A stretch of 64,000 nt of DNA from Prevotella sp. UBA2746 (GCA_002353555.1 DEJO01000051.1:48527-112526), one strand, 5' to 3'. Shown: positions 43,569 through 52,933, numbered from the stretch's first letter. Translations and numbers: made by a program. Notes: generated by a model from the letters alone, not told the origin.

Positions 43569-45904
43569 ATCACTTGATAGGTTTTGTTTACTTTCGTTTT
43601 CAACTCCTTGGTCTTGCCGTTATAACGCAGCTTCAGCACGTTGCCGGCATCCGACTTCACGGTTAGCCGCACCACTTTTCCATGTTTCCACGCCATATCC
43701 ACAATCTCGAAACCACCACGAACACGCAGACCTTTTACCTCACCTTCCTTCCAAACGTCGGGTAAAGCCGGCAACAGTTCCACGCAACCGTCATGACTTT
43801 GTATCAGCATTTCAGCGATGCCTGCCGTGCAACCGAAGTTACCGTCAATCTGGAACGGTGGATGCGCATCGAAGAGGTTACGGTAGGTACCACCCTGCTT
43901 CTTCTCCTTTCCGTAGGCAAGGAAGCGGTCATCTGTCAAAGAGAGCTGGTTCTTGATGAGCCGATAGGCATGGTTGCCGTCGTGCAGACGTGCCCACAGG
44001 CATACCTTCCAACCCATCGACCACCCCGTACTGGGGTCACCGCGATGGATGAGCGATGTCTTGGCAGCCTCATACAGTTTCGGAGTCTTATCCTTGGTAA
44101 TCAGACTGCTGGGGAAGAGTCCGTAGAGATGGCTCACATGACGGTGCACATCATCGGGATCATCCCAGTCGTAAAGCCATTCCTGCAACTGTCCCCAACG
44201 CCCGATTTGCATCGGTGGCAGCTGCTTCAGCCGCTCCTCATAGTGCTTGGCAAGGTCTTTATCCACATTCAAGACGGTAGCAGCCTCGATAATCTCCGTA
44301 AAGAGGTCGGTCAACAGTTGGTTGTCCATCGTCGTTCCTGCCGTCAATGCATTCTTCTTACCATCGGGAGTGGGATGTATGTTCTCTGGAGATACAGCCG
44401 GAGCGATGACAAGATATCCTGTCTTCGGTTCCTTGACAAGCATCTCGTCAAGGAACTGTGCCGCCCCTTTCATCGTAGGATAGACCTTCCGCAGGAACTC
44501 TTTGTCGCCTGTATAGAGGTAGTGCTGCCAAAGATGTTGGCACACCCATGCGCCACCCGTCATCCACATGCCGCTGGGCGAACGGTCTATGCCGCCCGTA
44601 ACACGCCAGATATCGGTGTTATGGTGCAATACCCAGCCATTCTTGCCATATTGTTCGCGGGCAGTGACGGCACCAGTCTGAGCCACCTCGTCAATCAACC
44701 GGAACAACGGCTCGTTCATTTCACTGAGGTTGGTCACCTCCGACGGCCAGTAGTTCATCTCCATGTTGATGTTCGTCGTATACTTCGAGTCCCATGAGGG
44801 GAACAGCTTGTCGTTCCAGATGCCCTGCAGGTTGGCAGCCTGACCGCCGGGCTGTGAAGAACAGATGAGCAGGTATCTGCCAAACTGGAAATAGGTAGCC
44901 ACCAAATAGTTGTCATCGCGGTTACTGAAACGGATCAGTCTCTCGTCTGTAGGCTCGTTAGCATACTGGTCGGGACCTAAGTTCAGACTCACACGGTGCA
45001 TCATCGACTGGAAACGGGAGATGTGTTTCGCACGACTCTGCCCGTAGTCGTTCGCCATAGCTGCACGCAGATACTGTTCAGAGAGCACAGCCTCGTCGCC
45101 GGAGATATCCTTGTAGTTCTTGAAGTTCGTAGCGATAGAGATATAGAGTGTAGCCTCATCAGCCCCCGAAACACTCAGAACGCCGTCCTTCGACGACTGA
45201 CTTCCGCCGATGCAACGAGCAGCCATGCGCCCCATGAAGCGCACCTTTCCTTTCAGTCCCTCATGTTTCGACGTGACACCCAACAAGGTTGCCTCGTCAC
45301 CTTCCGACAGGATGATGACATCTTCGTGCGGAGTGGCGAAATGGGATTGGAAACTGATGGCACCAGGTCGGTCTGCAGTAAGGCGAACCGTCACCACTTG
45401 GTCGGAGAAAGATGTCATCACCTCGCGTCGGTAGGCAACCCCACCCGACTTGAACGTCGTCACACAAAGAGCCGAATCCAACGACAACTCACGCCGATAG
45501 TCGCTATAGTCGCCGACACCAGCCTGTGACAGGTACACACTTCCGAAGGTTTGATAGGGCATTCCCCAATTCTTGGCAGACATGACATGTGCCGTCGCAG
45601 CATCTTGCGCCTCTTGGTACTTCCCCTCCCATATCATCTGCTGAATCTTCGGAATCCACTTCTTGGCATCAGGGTTATGGTTGGCATTGGGTTGTCCTGC
45701 CCATATCGTCTCCTCATTCAGCTGTATGCGCTCGGCAGCAGGGATACCATAGACCATAGCTCCCAACCTGCCATTGCCCAATGGCAACGCATCCGTCCAC
45801 ACCCGTGCCGGTTCGGCATACCACAGGCGATGTTGCTGTGCACTTGCGACCACGGCTGACAACAACATTGCCAACCCCGTCATCGTTGTTTTCCATCTCA
45901 TCAT
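43565..45904 (-). CDS. GH95 alpha-L-fucosidase/alpha-L-galactosidase
   Basis: Protein of 779 aa, normal for GH95. Signal peptide, N-terminal beta-sandwich (LWYAEPARVWTDALPLGNGR, IQLNEETIWAGQPNANHN), (alpha/alpha)6 barrel and C-terminal sandwich. The GH95 active-site residues are all present: N378 and N380 (YTTNINMEMNYW), E507 (APAVSPENIH) and Asp in PPFQIDGNFGCTAGIAEML. GH95 splits alpha-L-fucose or alpha-L-galactose; RG-II chain A carries terminal L-galactose and GH95 is the family used for it, so galactosidase activity is the likely role, not proven by sequence. It is the first gene of its minus-strand run and diverges from the GH141-like gene across 112 bp containing an inverted repeat. 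Confidence 0.93.
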   Translation of the reverse strand: MMRWKTTMTGLAMLLSAVVASAQQHRLWYAEPARVWTDALPLGNGRLGAMVYGIPAAERIQLNEETIWAGQPNANHNPDAKKWIPKIQQMIWEGKYQEAQDAATAHVMSAKNWGMPYQTFGSVYLSQAGVGDYSDYRRELSLDSALCVTTFKSGGVAYRREVMTSFSDQVVTVRLTADRPGAISFQSHFATPHEDVIILSEGDEATLLGVTSKHEGLKGKVRFMGRMAARCIGGSQSSKDGVLSVSGADEATLYISIATNFKNYKDISGDEAVLSEQYLRAAMANDYGQSRAKHISRFQSMMHRVSLNLGPDQYANEPTDERLIRFSNRDDNYLVATYFQFGRYLLICSSQPGGQAANLQGIWNDKLFPSWDSKYTTNINMEMNYWPSEVTNLSEMNEPLFRLIDEVAQTGAVTAREQYGKNGWVLHHNTDIWRVTGGIDRSPSGMWMTGGAWVCQHLWQHYLYTGDKEFLRKVYPTMKGAAQFLDEMLVKEPKTGYLVIAPAVSPENIHPTPDGKKNALTAGTTMDNQLLTDLFTEIIEAATVLNVDKDLAKHYEERLKQLPPMQIGRWGQLQEWLYDWDDPDDVHRHVSHLYGLFPSSLITKDKTPKLYEAAKTSLIHRGDPSTGWSMGWKVCLWARLHDGNHAYRLIKNQLSLTDDRFLAYGKEKKQGGTYRNLFDAHPPFQIDGNFGCTAGIAEMLIQSHDGCVELLPALPDVWKEGEVKGLRVRGGFEIVDMAWKHGKVVRLTVKSDAGNVLKLRYNGKTKELKTKVNKTYQVI

Positions 45905-45928
45905 ATCGTAACGATTGATTATTGGTTA

Positions 45929-45950
45929 GTCATCTAATTATTTAGATGAC
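45929..45950. promoter_or_regulatory. Inverted repeat in the divergent GH95/GH141 promoter region
   Basis: GTCATCTAA and TTAGATGAC are perfect 9-bp arms around TTAT. The element lies 25 bp from the GH95 start and 66 bp from the GH141 start, the only candidate operator seen where two transcription units diverge. No exact TAnnTTTG was found on either strand here. Confidence 0.55.
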
Positions 45951-46016
45951 GGACAAAGGAGCGTTTTGTCGCCAAATGAGTACAAAGAGGGACTGAAAAC
46001 GTCATGTAAGAAAAAG

Positions 46017-47630
46017 ATGAAACGACTATCTTTCCTTTTGACATTCCTGCTGAACTGCGTCGTGAACGCTTCCGCAGGGGACATTTTCGTATCGACCGAT
46101 GGCAACGACCGTTCGCAAGGTACGAAGGAGGCCCCTGTAAAGACCGTGCATCAGGCTCTCCGTATGGCCCGTGAGTGGCGCCGTCTGAACGACATCCGGC
46201 AAGCTAACGGCATCAACATCATCCTGCGCGAGGGACGTTACAGGATGGAGGAGCCCCTGCTGGTCCGTCCTGAAGACAGCGGAACAGAGGTTTCTCCGAC
46301 ACACATCCGCAGCATGGAGGGAGAACGGGCTGTGCTCTGCGGCGACCCCATGCAACAACATGAGCAGCTCTACCCTGCTTCCGGCATGGAGCGCATGCTC
46401 GGTTTCGACCAAGAAAACCATACCATCACCGTCCCCTTGTCTGTGACAAAGCATCTGAAAGAATTTCTCCATCAGACCAAGGGCAGCAAGACCTTCACAC
46501 CAGCTATTCCGCTCAACATGGTGGTACACCAGCGATGGGCGATTGCCATCCTTCGCATCAAGGACATTACGGTCAGCAAAAAACAGGCGGTAGTATCTTT
46601 CCTTGAGCCGGAAAGCAAGCTGGAGTTCGAACATCCTTGGCCGCAACCCATCATCAACGGTGAGAAAGGTAGCTCGTCGTTCCTCATTCGCAAGACGGAA
46701 CAACGCGATGGCATAGAACGGCTGGTGGTCATCCAAGGAACGGACAAGCAACCTATTGAACACCTCCATTTTGAGGACCTTACGTTTGAAAACACATGTT
46801 GGAACCGCCCGTTGCATAAAGGACACGTCACCCTGCAAGGCGGATTCCCCATCATTGATGCATACAAACTGGCAAAAGAGGGACTCCCATGGGCTGAGAC
46901 GCTGGAGAATCAGGCATGGATAGAGCGCCCTGTAGCTGCCGTCAGCGTAACGAATGCACGGCACGTCGACTTCTCCGGGTGCACCTTCCGCAACCTGGGG
47001 AGTACGGCTCTCGACTACATGACGGGCGTCAGCGACTGCTCCATCGTCTACAACCGGTTTGAGAACATCGGCGGCAACGCCATCCTCGCAGGCTCGTTCG
47101 CAGAGAGTCCACGCGAAGTTCACTGCCCCTATACCGACCTTGCCCCCCTTTGCCGTCGGCTACTGATCCATGAGAACACCATCACCAACGCTTCCTGCGA
47201 AGACTGGGGAGCGGTAGGTATCGGTTGTGGATATGTCAGCAACACCAGCATTACCGACAACACCGTCAGCCATGTCAACTATTCCGGCATCTGCGTCGGC
47301 TGGGGATGGACACCAAAGAACACGGGCATGCGCGAAAACGTCATTGCCGGCAACAAAGTAACCGACTTTGCCCGCCAGCTATATGATGCCGGTGGCATCT
47401 ACACCCTCTCCAACCAACCCAACTCCGTCATCGAAAACAATGTCATCGACAGCCTGGGGGCTGCCCCATACGCTACGAACGACCGCGGTTTCTATATCTA
47501 CCTTGATGCCGAAACCGACGGCTATACCATCCGTAACAACTGGTGTCCGCAACAGAAGTTCGGCGACAACCACCCGGGACCAGCCATCGTTTGGGGAGAA
47601 AACGGACCTGAAATAGAAAAAAAGCAATAA
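46017..47630 (+). CDS. GH141-like right-handed beta-helix glycosidase
   Basis: Protein of 537 aa from ATG 46017 (MKRLSFLLTFLLNCVVNASA signal peptide); the frame opens 17 codons earlier but without a signal. Family-type N-terminus: GDIFVSTDGNDRSQGTKEAP, ILREGRYRMEEPLLVRPEDS. Coils of a right-handed helix follow (DFSGCTFRNLGSTALDYMTG, ENIGGNAILAGSFAES, DWGAVGIGCGYVSNTSITDN, SGICVGWGW) and the C-terminus NNWCPQQKFGDNHPGPAIVW. GH141 contains an RG-II alpha-L-fucosidase. A generic parallel-beta-helix protein is the alternative. The end of the protein is homologous to the partial gene at 63397. One base separates its stop from the GH31 start, so the three plus-strand genes form an operon. Confidence 0.75.
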   Translation: MKRLSFLLTFLLNCVVNASAGDIFVSTDGNDRSQGTKEAPVKTVHQALRMAREWRRLNDIRQANGINIILREGRYRMEEPLLVRPEDSGTEVSPTHIRSMEGERAVLCGDPMQQHEQLYPASGMERMLGFDQENHTITVPLSVTKHLKEFLHQTKGSKTFTPAIPLNMVVHQRWAIAILRIKDITVSKKQAVVSFLEPESKLEFEHPWPQPIINGEKGSSSFLIRKTEQRDGIERLVVIQGTDKQPIEHLHFEDLTFENTCWNRPLHKGHVTLQGGFPIIDAYKLAKEGLPWAETLENQAWIERPVAAVSVTNARHVDFSGCTFRNLGSTALDYMTGVSDCSIVYNRFENIGGNAILAGSFAESPREVHCPYTDLAPLCRRLLIHENTITNASCEDWGAVGIGCGYVSNTSITDNTVSHVNYSGICVGWGWTPKNTGMRENVIAGNKVTDFARQLYDAGGIYTLSNQPNSVIENNVIDSLGAAPYATNDRGFYIYLDAETDGYTIRNNWCPQQKFGDNHPGPAIVWGENGPEIEKKQ

Positions 47631-47631
47631 T

Positions 47632-49956
47632 ATGAAGCAAACGAACTACCACCTCTTCGACTTCATGGACTTCGACCCGTCCCTGAAGAAGGACGAATTC
47701 CTATGGAAGGCTTATGCACCGACAGCGGTCAGAGCGCATGACGGTGACATCCTTGCAGACATACCCTTCCAGCAACAACTGCGACAAGAGGACATGTCAC
47801 CCGACACCAAGGTCCCACAACAGACATACACCCTGATCATTCGTGCCTATCAGCCCGACATCCTGCGCCTATTCATCAGCATGAATGGCGACACGCTGCA
47901 AGAAAAATCGCTGATGCTGGCAATGCATGAGGATGTCCGCCACGAACCATTGACGCTGAAAGAAGAGGGACAGCTCTTCACCGTCAGCGACAGCGAAGGA
48001 CGTATTCGTGCCGTCATCGACAACCGGCCGCTGCCTACCGACCCCTGGAGCGACTTGCTGCCGGCACCCCAGCCGGCACCATTCATTACCCTCTACCCTG
48101 ACGGAGACCCCGACAAGCCCGTAGCCCTCAGCGACGACCACTTTTCGCCGCCCCGCTACGACGCGCTCCCTCTGGGCTTCTGTTCTGTAGGTTGCGGCAA
48201 AGCCGCAACAGACGATACGGGAACCACTACCGAACGTGCCACCATCTCCTTCCGTTGCGCCCCTGACGAATGCTTTGCAGGCACGGGAGAGCGGTTCCGG
48301 AAGATGGATCTCAGCGGGCAGACCTTCCAGTTGAAGAACCAAGACGGTCAGGGTGTCAACAACCGGCGGTGCTATAAGAACATCCCGTTCTACCTCAGCA
48401 GCCGCATGTATGGCGCTTTCTACCACACCTCCGACTACTGCAAGCTGTCGCTGGCAGACCATTCCACCCGTTCTGTGCAGTTCCTCTGCGACCGTCCGAC
48501 ACTTGACGTGTTCCTTATCGGCGGCAAGACACCAGAGCGAATCCTCCATACCTACCGCATGCTGACGGGTTTTCCGCCGATGTTGCCGCTATGGAGCTTT
48601 GGCATCTGGATGAGCCGCATGACCTACTTCTCTGCCGACGAGGTGAACGCCATCTGCAACCGGTTGCGCGAAGAGCACTATCCATGCGATGTCATCCACC
48701 TTGATACGGGCTGGTTCCGCACCGACTGGCTTTGTGAATGGAAGTTCAACCCCGAACGGTTCCCCCACCCGCAAGAGTTTGTACAGTCACTACTGAAGAA
48801 AGGCTTCAAGGTAAGCCTCTGGCAACTGCCATACGTTGCAGCAGGTGCCGAGCAGCTGCGGGAGGCGAAGAAGGAGGGGTATATCAGCCAACCGGTGAGA
48901 GTGTCGGATTTGTCGGACGGGGCGGACTCTTCCGACGACGGTTCTGCTTCCAGCAACTTCTCAGCCCTCGACTATGCCGGAACCATCGACTTCACCTACG
49001 ACAAGGCGACCGCCTGGTATAAGGGGTTGCTACGCGACCTACTGCAGATGGGTGTGAAATGTATCAAGACCGACTTCGGAGAGAACATCCACATGAACCA
49101 CAGCTACCACGGTATGACTGCCGAACAGCTGAATAACATCTATGCACTGCTCTACCAGAAGGCTGCCTACGAGGTGACCGAGGAGGTGACTGGCGACGGT
49201 ATCGTGTGGGCTCGGGCGGCATGGGCAGGGTGCCAGCGCTATCCGCTGCACTGGGGCGGCGACTCACAAAGCTCATGGGACGGGATGGCAGGCTCGCTGA
49301 AGGGCGGTCTTCACTTCGGACTCAGCGGCTTTGCCTTCTGGAGCCACGACGTTCCGGGTTTCCATTCCACCCCCGATTTCATGAACTCCCCCCTCGACGA
49401 GCAGGTGTACGTGCGCTGGACGCAGTTCGGCGTGTTCTCCTCCCACATCCGTTACCACGGTACCTGCAAGCGGGAGCCGTGGCACTATCCCTCGATCGCC
49501 CCCATCATCAAGCGCTGGTGGCAGTTGCGCTACTGCCTGCTGCCGTATATCATGGAGCAGGCAGAGAAGTCGACGCGTACGGGATGGCCTATGTTACGCG
49601 CCCTGCTCATGCAACATCCGCAAGACCGCACGTGCTGGCATATCGACGACGAATACTACTTTGGCGACTCGTTCCTGGTCTGCCCCGTGATGAACAGCCG
49701 CAACCGGCGCGACATCTACCTGCCGAAGGGGCTGTGGATAGACTTCTTCACTGGCGAACGCTACGACGGGGGACGCTGGTACTACGATGTAGAAGTGCCG
49801 CTCGATCGCATGCCTGTGTTCGTCCGTCCGGGTGAACACATCCGGCTCTATCCCGAAAAAGTGGACAGCACCGACGAGATGGACTTCTCGAAGAGCATCA
49901 TCCTTGACATCAGCCTCGACTATAAGGGGGTTAAGCAATTGATAATTGACAATTGA
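47632..49956 (+). CDS. Cytoplasmic GH31 alpha-xylosidase-like enzyme
   Basis: Protein of 774 aa without signal peptide. N-terminal Gal-mutarotase-like sandwich (to about 310), then TIM barrel: FGIWMSRMTYF, VIHLDTGWF, nucleophile D481 in CIKTDFGENI, acid/base D544 in HWGGDSQSSWDGM, and AFWSHDVPGF. The KTDFGE motif and WGGD are of the YicI/alpha-xylosidase type, so alpha-xyloside is favoured over alpha-glucoside; RG-II chain A contains 2-O-methyl-xylose. Two non-conserved inserts occur: GCGKAATDDTG (188-197), encoded by a palindromic repeat, and SDLSDGADSSDDGSASS (425-441), encoded by repeated TCGGACGG-type DNA. The last residues QLIIDN and the stop lie in an AATT repeat. It precedes the SSS symporter. 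Confidence 0.88.
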   Translation: MKQTNYHLFDFMDFDPSLKKDEFLWKAYAPTAVRAHDGDILADIPFQQQLRQEDMSPDTKVPQQTYTLIIRAYQPDILRLFISMNGDTLQEKSLMLAMHEDVRHEPLTLKEEGQLFTVSDSEGRIRAVIDNRPLPTDPWSDLLPAPQPAPFITLYPDGDPDKPVALSDDHFSPPRYDALPLGFCSVGCGKAATDDTGTTTERATISFRCAPDECFAGTGERFRKMDLSGQTFQLKNQDGQGVNNRRCYKNIPFYLSSRMYGAFYHTSDYCKLSLADHSTRSVQFLCDRPTLDVFLIGGKTPERILHTYRMLTGFPPMLPLWSFGIWMSRMTYFSADEVNAICNRLREEHYPCDVIHLDTGWFRTDWLCEWKFNPERFPHPQEFVQSLLKKGFKVSLWQLPYVAAGAEQLREAKKEGYISQPVRVSDLSDGADSSDDGSASSNFSALDYAGTIDFTYDKATAWYKGLLRDLLQMGVKCIKTDFGENIHMNHSYHGMTAEQLNNIYALLYQKAAYEVTEEVTGDGIVWARAAWAGCQRYPLHWGGDSQSSWDGMAGSLKGGLHFGLSGFAFWSHDVPGFHSTPDFMNSPLDEQVYVRWTQFGVFSSHIRYHGTCKREPWHYPSIAPIIKRWWQLRYCLLPYIMEQAEKSTRTGWPMLRALLMQHPQDRTCWHIDDEYYFGDSFLVCPVMNSRNRRDIYLPKGLWIDFFTGERYDGGRWYYDVEVPLDRMPVFVRPGEHIRLYPEKVDSTDEMDFSKSIILDISLDYKGVKQLIIDN
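48191..48221 (+). repeat. 19-bp palindromic repeat with tail in the GH31 gene
   Basis: GTTGCGGCAAAGCCGCAAC followed by AGACGATACGGG. Here the gene reads the element in sense orientation as GCGKAATDDTG, in contrast to the antisense copies in the GH106 and GH2 genes. Confidence 0.75.
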
Positions 49957-49979
49957 TAATTGACAATTTAACAATTTGA
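49937..49979. repeat. AATT-based tandem repeat at the GH31 stop codon
   Basis: Alternating AATTGATA and AATTGACA units. The GH31 codons for QLIIDN and the TGA are made by the repeat, which continues into the gap before the symporter gene. Confidence 0.75.
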
Positions 49980-50044
49980 CCATTAAGTTAGAACTCTTTA
50001 ATCCCTTAATCCTGTACAACACTTCAACATCAACCTTTAACTCC

Positions 50045-51610
50045 ATGAACACCCACTACATGCAAGGGCTTGACTGGGCCATCTTAGCAGTCTACTTCAT
50101 CGTCCTCATCGCCATCGGCATCTGGGCAAGTTCTAAACGCAAGAAGGAGAGCAGCCTCTTCCTCGCCGAGCACTCGCTGCGCTGGCACCACATCGGTTTC
50201 TCCATGTGGGGGACCAACGTGGGACCGTCGATGCTCATCGCGTCGGCGTCGGCAGGCTTCACGACTGGCATCGTGTCGGGCAACTATGCGTGGTATGCCT
50301 TCGTCTTCATCGCACTGCTGGCGTTTATCTTTGCGCCGCACTATCTGGGTGCGAAGGTACACACGCTGCCAGAGTTCATGGGGCTGCGCTTCGGTCAGTC
50401 GACCCGCAACATACTGGCTTGGTACACCATCGTCACCATCATCATCTCGTGGCTGGCGCTGACGCTCTTTGCCGGCGGCATCCTCATCCGGCAGGTCTTC
50501 GACATTCCGATGTGGCTGTCGGCACTCATCCTGCTGCTTATCTCTGCCTTCTTCACCATGATGGGCGGTCTGAAGGCGGTGGCATACACCAATGTCTACC
50601 AGATGATACTGCTCATCGTCGTCTCTGCCGTACTCGTCATCGTGGGTCTGCACCGCGTTGGCGGCATCGGTGCACTGGTCGACAAGGTACCGTCAGACTA
50701 CTGGGTCATGTTCAAGCCCAACAGCGACGAAGCCTTCCCGTGGCTGCCCATCCTGCTGGGCTATCCCGTCATGGGCGTATGGTTCTGGTGTACCGACCAA
50801 AGCATGGTCCAGCCCGTGCTTGCCGCCCGCGACCTGCGCGAAGGACAGCTCGGCACTAACTTCACCGGCTGGCTGAAGATACTCGACGTAGCCCTGTATA
50901 TCCTGCCGGGTGTCATCTGCTTCGCCCTCTTCCCCACCCTGAAGAACCCCGATGAAGCCTACCTGACGATGGTCGAGAACCTCTTCCCCGTGGGAATGGT
51001 CGGTCTGGTGTTCGCCGTGCTCACCGCCTGTCTGGTGTCTACCATCGGTTCAGCGCTGAACGCCCTGAGCACCGTCTTCACCATGGACATCTACGTGAAG
51101 AAGTTCAATCCCGATGCCTCGCAGCGGCGCATCAACTACGTGGGACGCCTCGTCACCGTCATCGGAGCATGCCTCGCCATCGTCCTCACCGTCGCCATCG
51201 ACAGCATCAAGGGACTCAACCTCTTCAACGTCTTCCAGAGCGTATTGGGCTTCATCGCCCCGCCGATGGCATCGGTCTTCCTGCTCGGCATCTTCTGGAA
51301 GCGCACCACCACGCGCGCTGCCAACTTCACGCTGACCGCCGGCACCGCCTTCTGTCTGCTCGTGGGAGTGCTCTACCTGTGGCCACCGTCATGGATCACC
51401 CTCCAGTGGCCGCACTTCATGCTGCTGTCGTTCTACCTCTTCGTCATCCTCGTGGCATGCATGGTGGTCATCAGCCTCAGCGAACGCGATGCCAAGCCAG
51501 CCGCCATCTCCTATGCCGTCGACACCTCCACGGGCGGCGGCAAGCTGGTCTACGCCCTCTGGACGGCATTGGCTGTCGTCATGGTAGCGTTGTACGTGTT
51601 CTTCAACTGA
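50045..51610 (+). CDS. SSS-family sodium:sugar symporter
   Basis: Protein of 521 aa from ATG 50045 (MNTHYMQGLDWAILAVYFIV). About 13-14 hydrophobic segments of the solute:sodium symporter family; family-like segments include RWHHIGFSMWGTNVGPSMLI, WYTIVTIIISWLALTLFAGG, YPVMGVWFWCTDQSMVQPVL and FAVLTACLVSTIGSALNALS, which resemble SGLT-type sugar carriers. It takes up a monosaccharide or small glycoside with sodium across the inner membrane. The substrate is unknown; the adjacent cytoplasmic GH31 suggests a product of RG-II side chains. By eye the gene is richer in GC than the susCD end of the window. It converges on the CE19-like gene, with stop codons 21 bp apart and no clear terminator. Confidence 0.93.
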   Translation: MNTHYMQGLDWAILAVYFIVLIAIGIWASSKRKKESSLFLAEHSLRWHHIGFSMWGTNVGPSMLIASASAGFTTGIVSGNYAWYAFVFIALLAFIFAPHYLGAKVHTLPEFMGLRFGQSTRNILAWYTIVTIIISWLALTLFAGGILIRQVFDIPMWLSALILLLISAFFTMMGGLKAVAYTNVYQMILLIVVSAVLVIVGLHRVGGIGALVDKVPSDYWVMFKPNSDEAFPWLPILLGYPVMGVWFWCTDQSMVQPVLAARDLREGQLGTNFTGWLKILDVALYILPGVICFALFPTLKNPDEAYLTMVENLFPVGMVGLVFAVLTACLVSTIGSALNALSTVFTMDIYVKKFNPDASQRRINYVGRLVTVIGACLAIVLTVAIDSIKGLNLFNVFQSVLGFIAPPMASVFLLGIFWKRTTTRAANFTLTAGTAFCLLVGVLYLWPPSWITLQWPHFMLLSFYLFVILVACMVVISLSERDAKPAAISYAVDTSTGGGKLVYALWTALAVVMVALYVFFN

Positions 51611-51631
51611 CGGGGCGACAGCACATTAAAT

Positions 51632-52933
51632 CTACGGTTTCAGCTTGCTTTCCAGTTGTTCACGTGGCAGGATGGTGACCTTTTCTTCATCGAGCTTTGA
51701 GCGGTCGAGACCGAAGACGCGGATGAAGAAGTCGTAGTTGGCGCGGCGCTTGCTGGGACCATAGTCGTGGCGCTCCTTCGGAAGGTGCACATTCTCCACC
51801 TTGTCTGCTGCCCCGTAGAACGCCCAGATGCGTTGCAGGTAGGGATATTCCAGCTCTGGCACGCTGGCGGTCCAGTCGCCACCGTCGCTGACTACCTGTA
51901 CGGGACGGGGTGCAAACATGGCGAGGAGTTCTGGGTTGCAGGTGCCTGAGGCGGCACGCTGGATGGGCATACCGCTCTCGCAGGGGCAGCCTCCGTCGAA
52001 GTGGGAGGCGAGGTTGACGGTGGGTGCCGCCGCCGTGAAGCGGGGGTCTATGGCAGTGAGAAGCACGGTATGGCTGCCGCCACCGCTACCACCGTTGACA
52101 CCGACACGCGTCTTGTCTACATCCTTGCGGTAGTTCCACATATAGTCGAGCAACTTCAGGGCACATGCCGCCTGATAGACATGTGCACGGGCAGTGCGGT
52201 GGGCGGCATTGCCCACCTCTGCCTCGCTCTGGCCGTAGCCGTAGAGGTCAAAGTCTACGCAGATGGCACCCATGCGCGCCAGCGTTCCGAGCCGTTTCTG
52301 CTCGTCGGGGCGACTGCGGGTGACCCAATGGCCGTCAGGACAGATAATGAGCGGGTGCTTGCCCTTTGTGGAGGGGGTATAGATAGTGCCGAAGACGTGC
52401 TGTCCGGGGGTGAGCTCCAGACAAATGTTTTGCGTGGTATAGCCGTCGTGACGGAGCACTTTGGAGAGAATCGGCTTGGGATTGCGCACACAGGAGTCGA
52501 GGAAAGCGTCTATGCCCAACCGTTGGCGCACCTCGCGGCGCAACGTGTCGCGGCGCGCCTCCCACTGGCTGCGGTCCTTGTAGAGGGAGCTCAGGTAGTC
52601 GAGCATCTTCCTGCCCTCGTCGGTGTGGCGGCGCGGATATTCGTAGGGCTTGATCTTATACAACCGGCCGTTCTGCTTCCACCAGTTCCAGTCGAAGTAC
52701 TTGCAGATATTGGTCAGCGTCTCCTCCAGCGAGTAGGGACGGAGGCGCCAGTCGGCATACGGCAATTTCACACCTGCGGTGTCTACGTTATACTTGAAGC
52801 GCACGCCCCACTGCCGCTCCACGTCGCGGAGCAGGTCGGAAACGCTTCGCGTGTAGTTCCCGGCATAGTCGTTCTGGGCGCAGGCTGCGCCGACGGCCAT
52901 GCTCACCATCAACAATAGCATCAATCGTTTCAT
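51632..52933 (-). CDS. STN-alpha/beta-hydrolase esterase (CE19-like pectin methylesterase candidate)
   Basis: Protein of 433 aa with signal peptide. Residues about 25-95 form a small secretin/TonB short N-terminal (STN)-like domain (SVSDLLRDVERQWGVRFKYN, YSLEETLTNICKYFDWNW, LYKIKPYEYP). The alpha/beta-hydrolase follows: LIICPDGHW oxyanion region, nucleophile elbow GGSGG with S283, acidic residue in VVSDGGDW, and His in PKERHDYGPSKR. Generic annotation would be acetylxylan esterase. The RG-II context and length fit CE19, the family of the RG-II-associated methylesterase BT1017. Whether it removes methyl or acetyl groups is not decided. It precedes no close gene downstream and follows the GH78 gene by 83 bp. 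Confidence 0.78.
   Translation of the reverse strand: MKRLMLLLMVSMAVGAACAQNDYAGNYTRSVSDLLRDVERQWGVRFKYNVDTAGVKLPYADWRLRPYSLEETLTNICKYFDWNWWKQNGRLYKIKPYEYPRRHTDEGRKMLDYLSSLYKDRSQWEARRDTLRREVRQRLGIDAFLDSCVRNPKPILSKVLRHDGYTTQNICLELTPGQHVFGTIYTPSTKGKHPLIICPDGHWVTRSRPDEQKRLGTLARMGAICVDFDLYGYGQSEAEVGNAAHRTARAHVYQAACALKLLDYMWNYRKDVDKTRVGVNGGSGGGSHTVLLTAIDPRFTAAAPTVNLASHFDGGCPCESGMPIQRAASGTCNPELLAMFAPRPVQVVSDGGDWTASVPELEYPYLQRIWAFYGAADKVENVHLPKERHDYGPSKRRANYDFFIRVFGLDRSKLDEEKVTILPREQLESKLKP

Noticed and set aside
46026..47123. 365-aa ORF antisense to the GH141-like gene
   Set aside because: The sense frame has a signal peptide and beta-helix motifs; the antisense frame has none and ends mid-gene.
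47869..48549. 226-aa ORF antisense to the GH31 gene
   Set aside because: It is an open shadow frame opposite a well supported GH31 catalytic protein.
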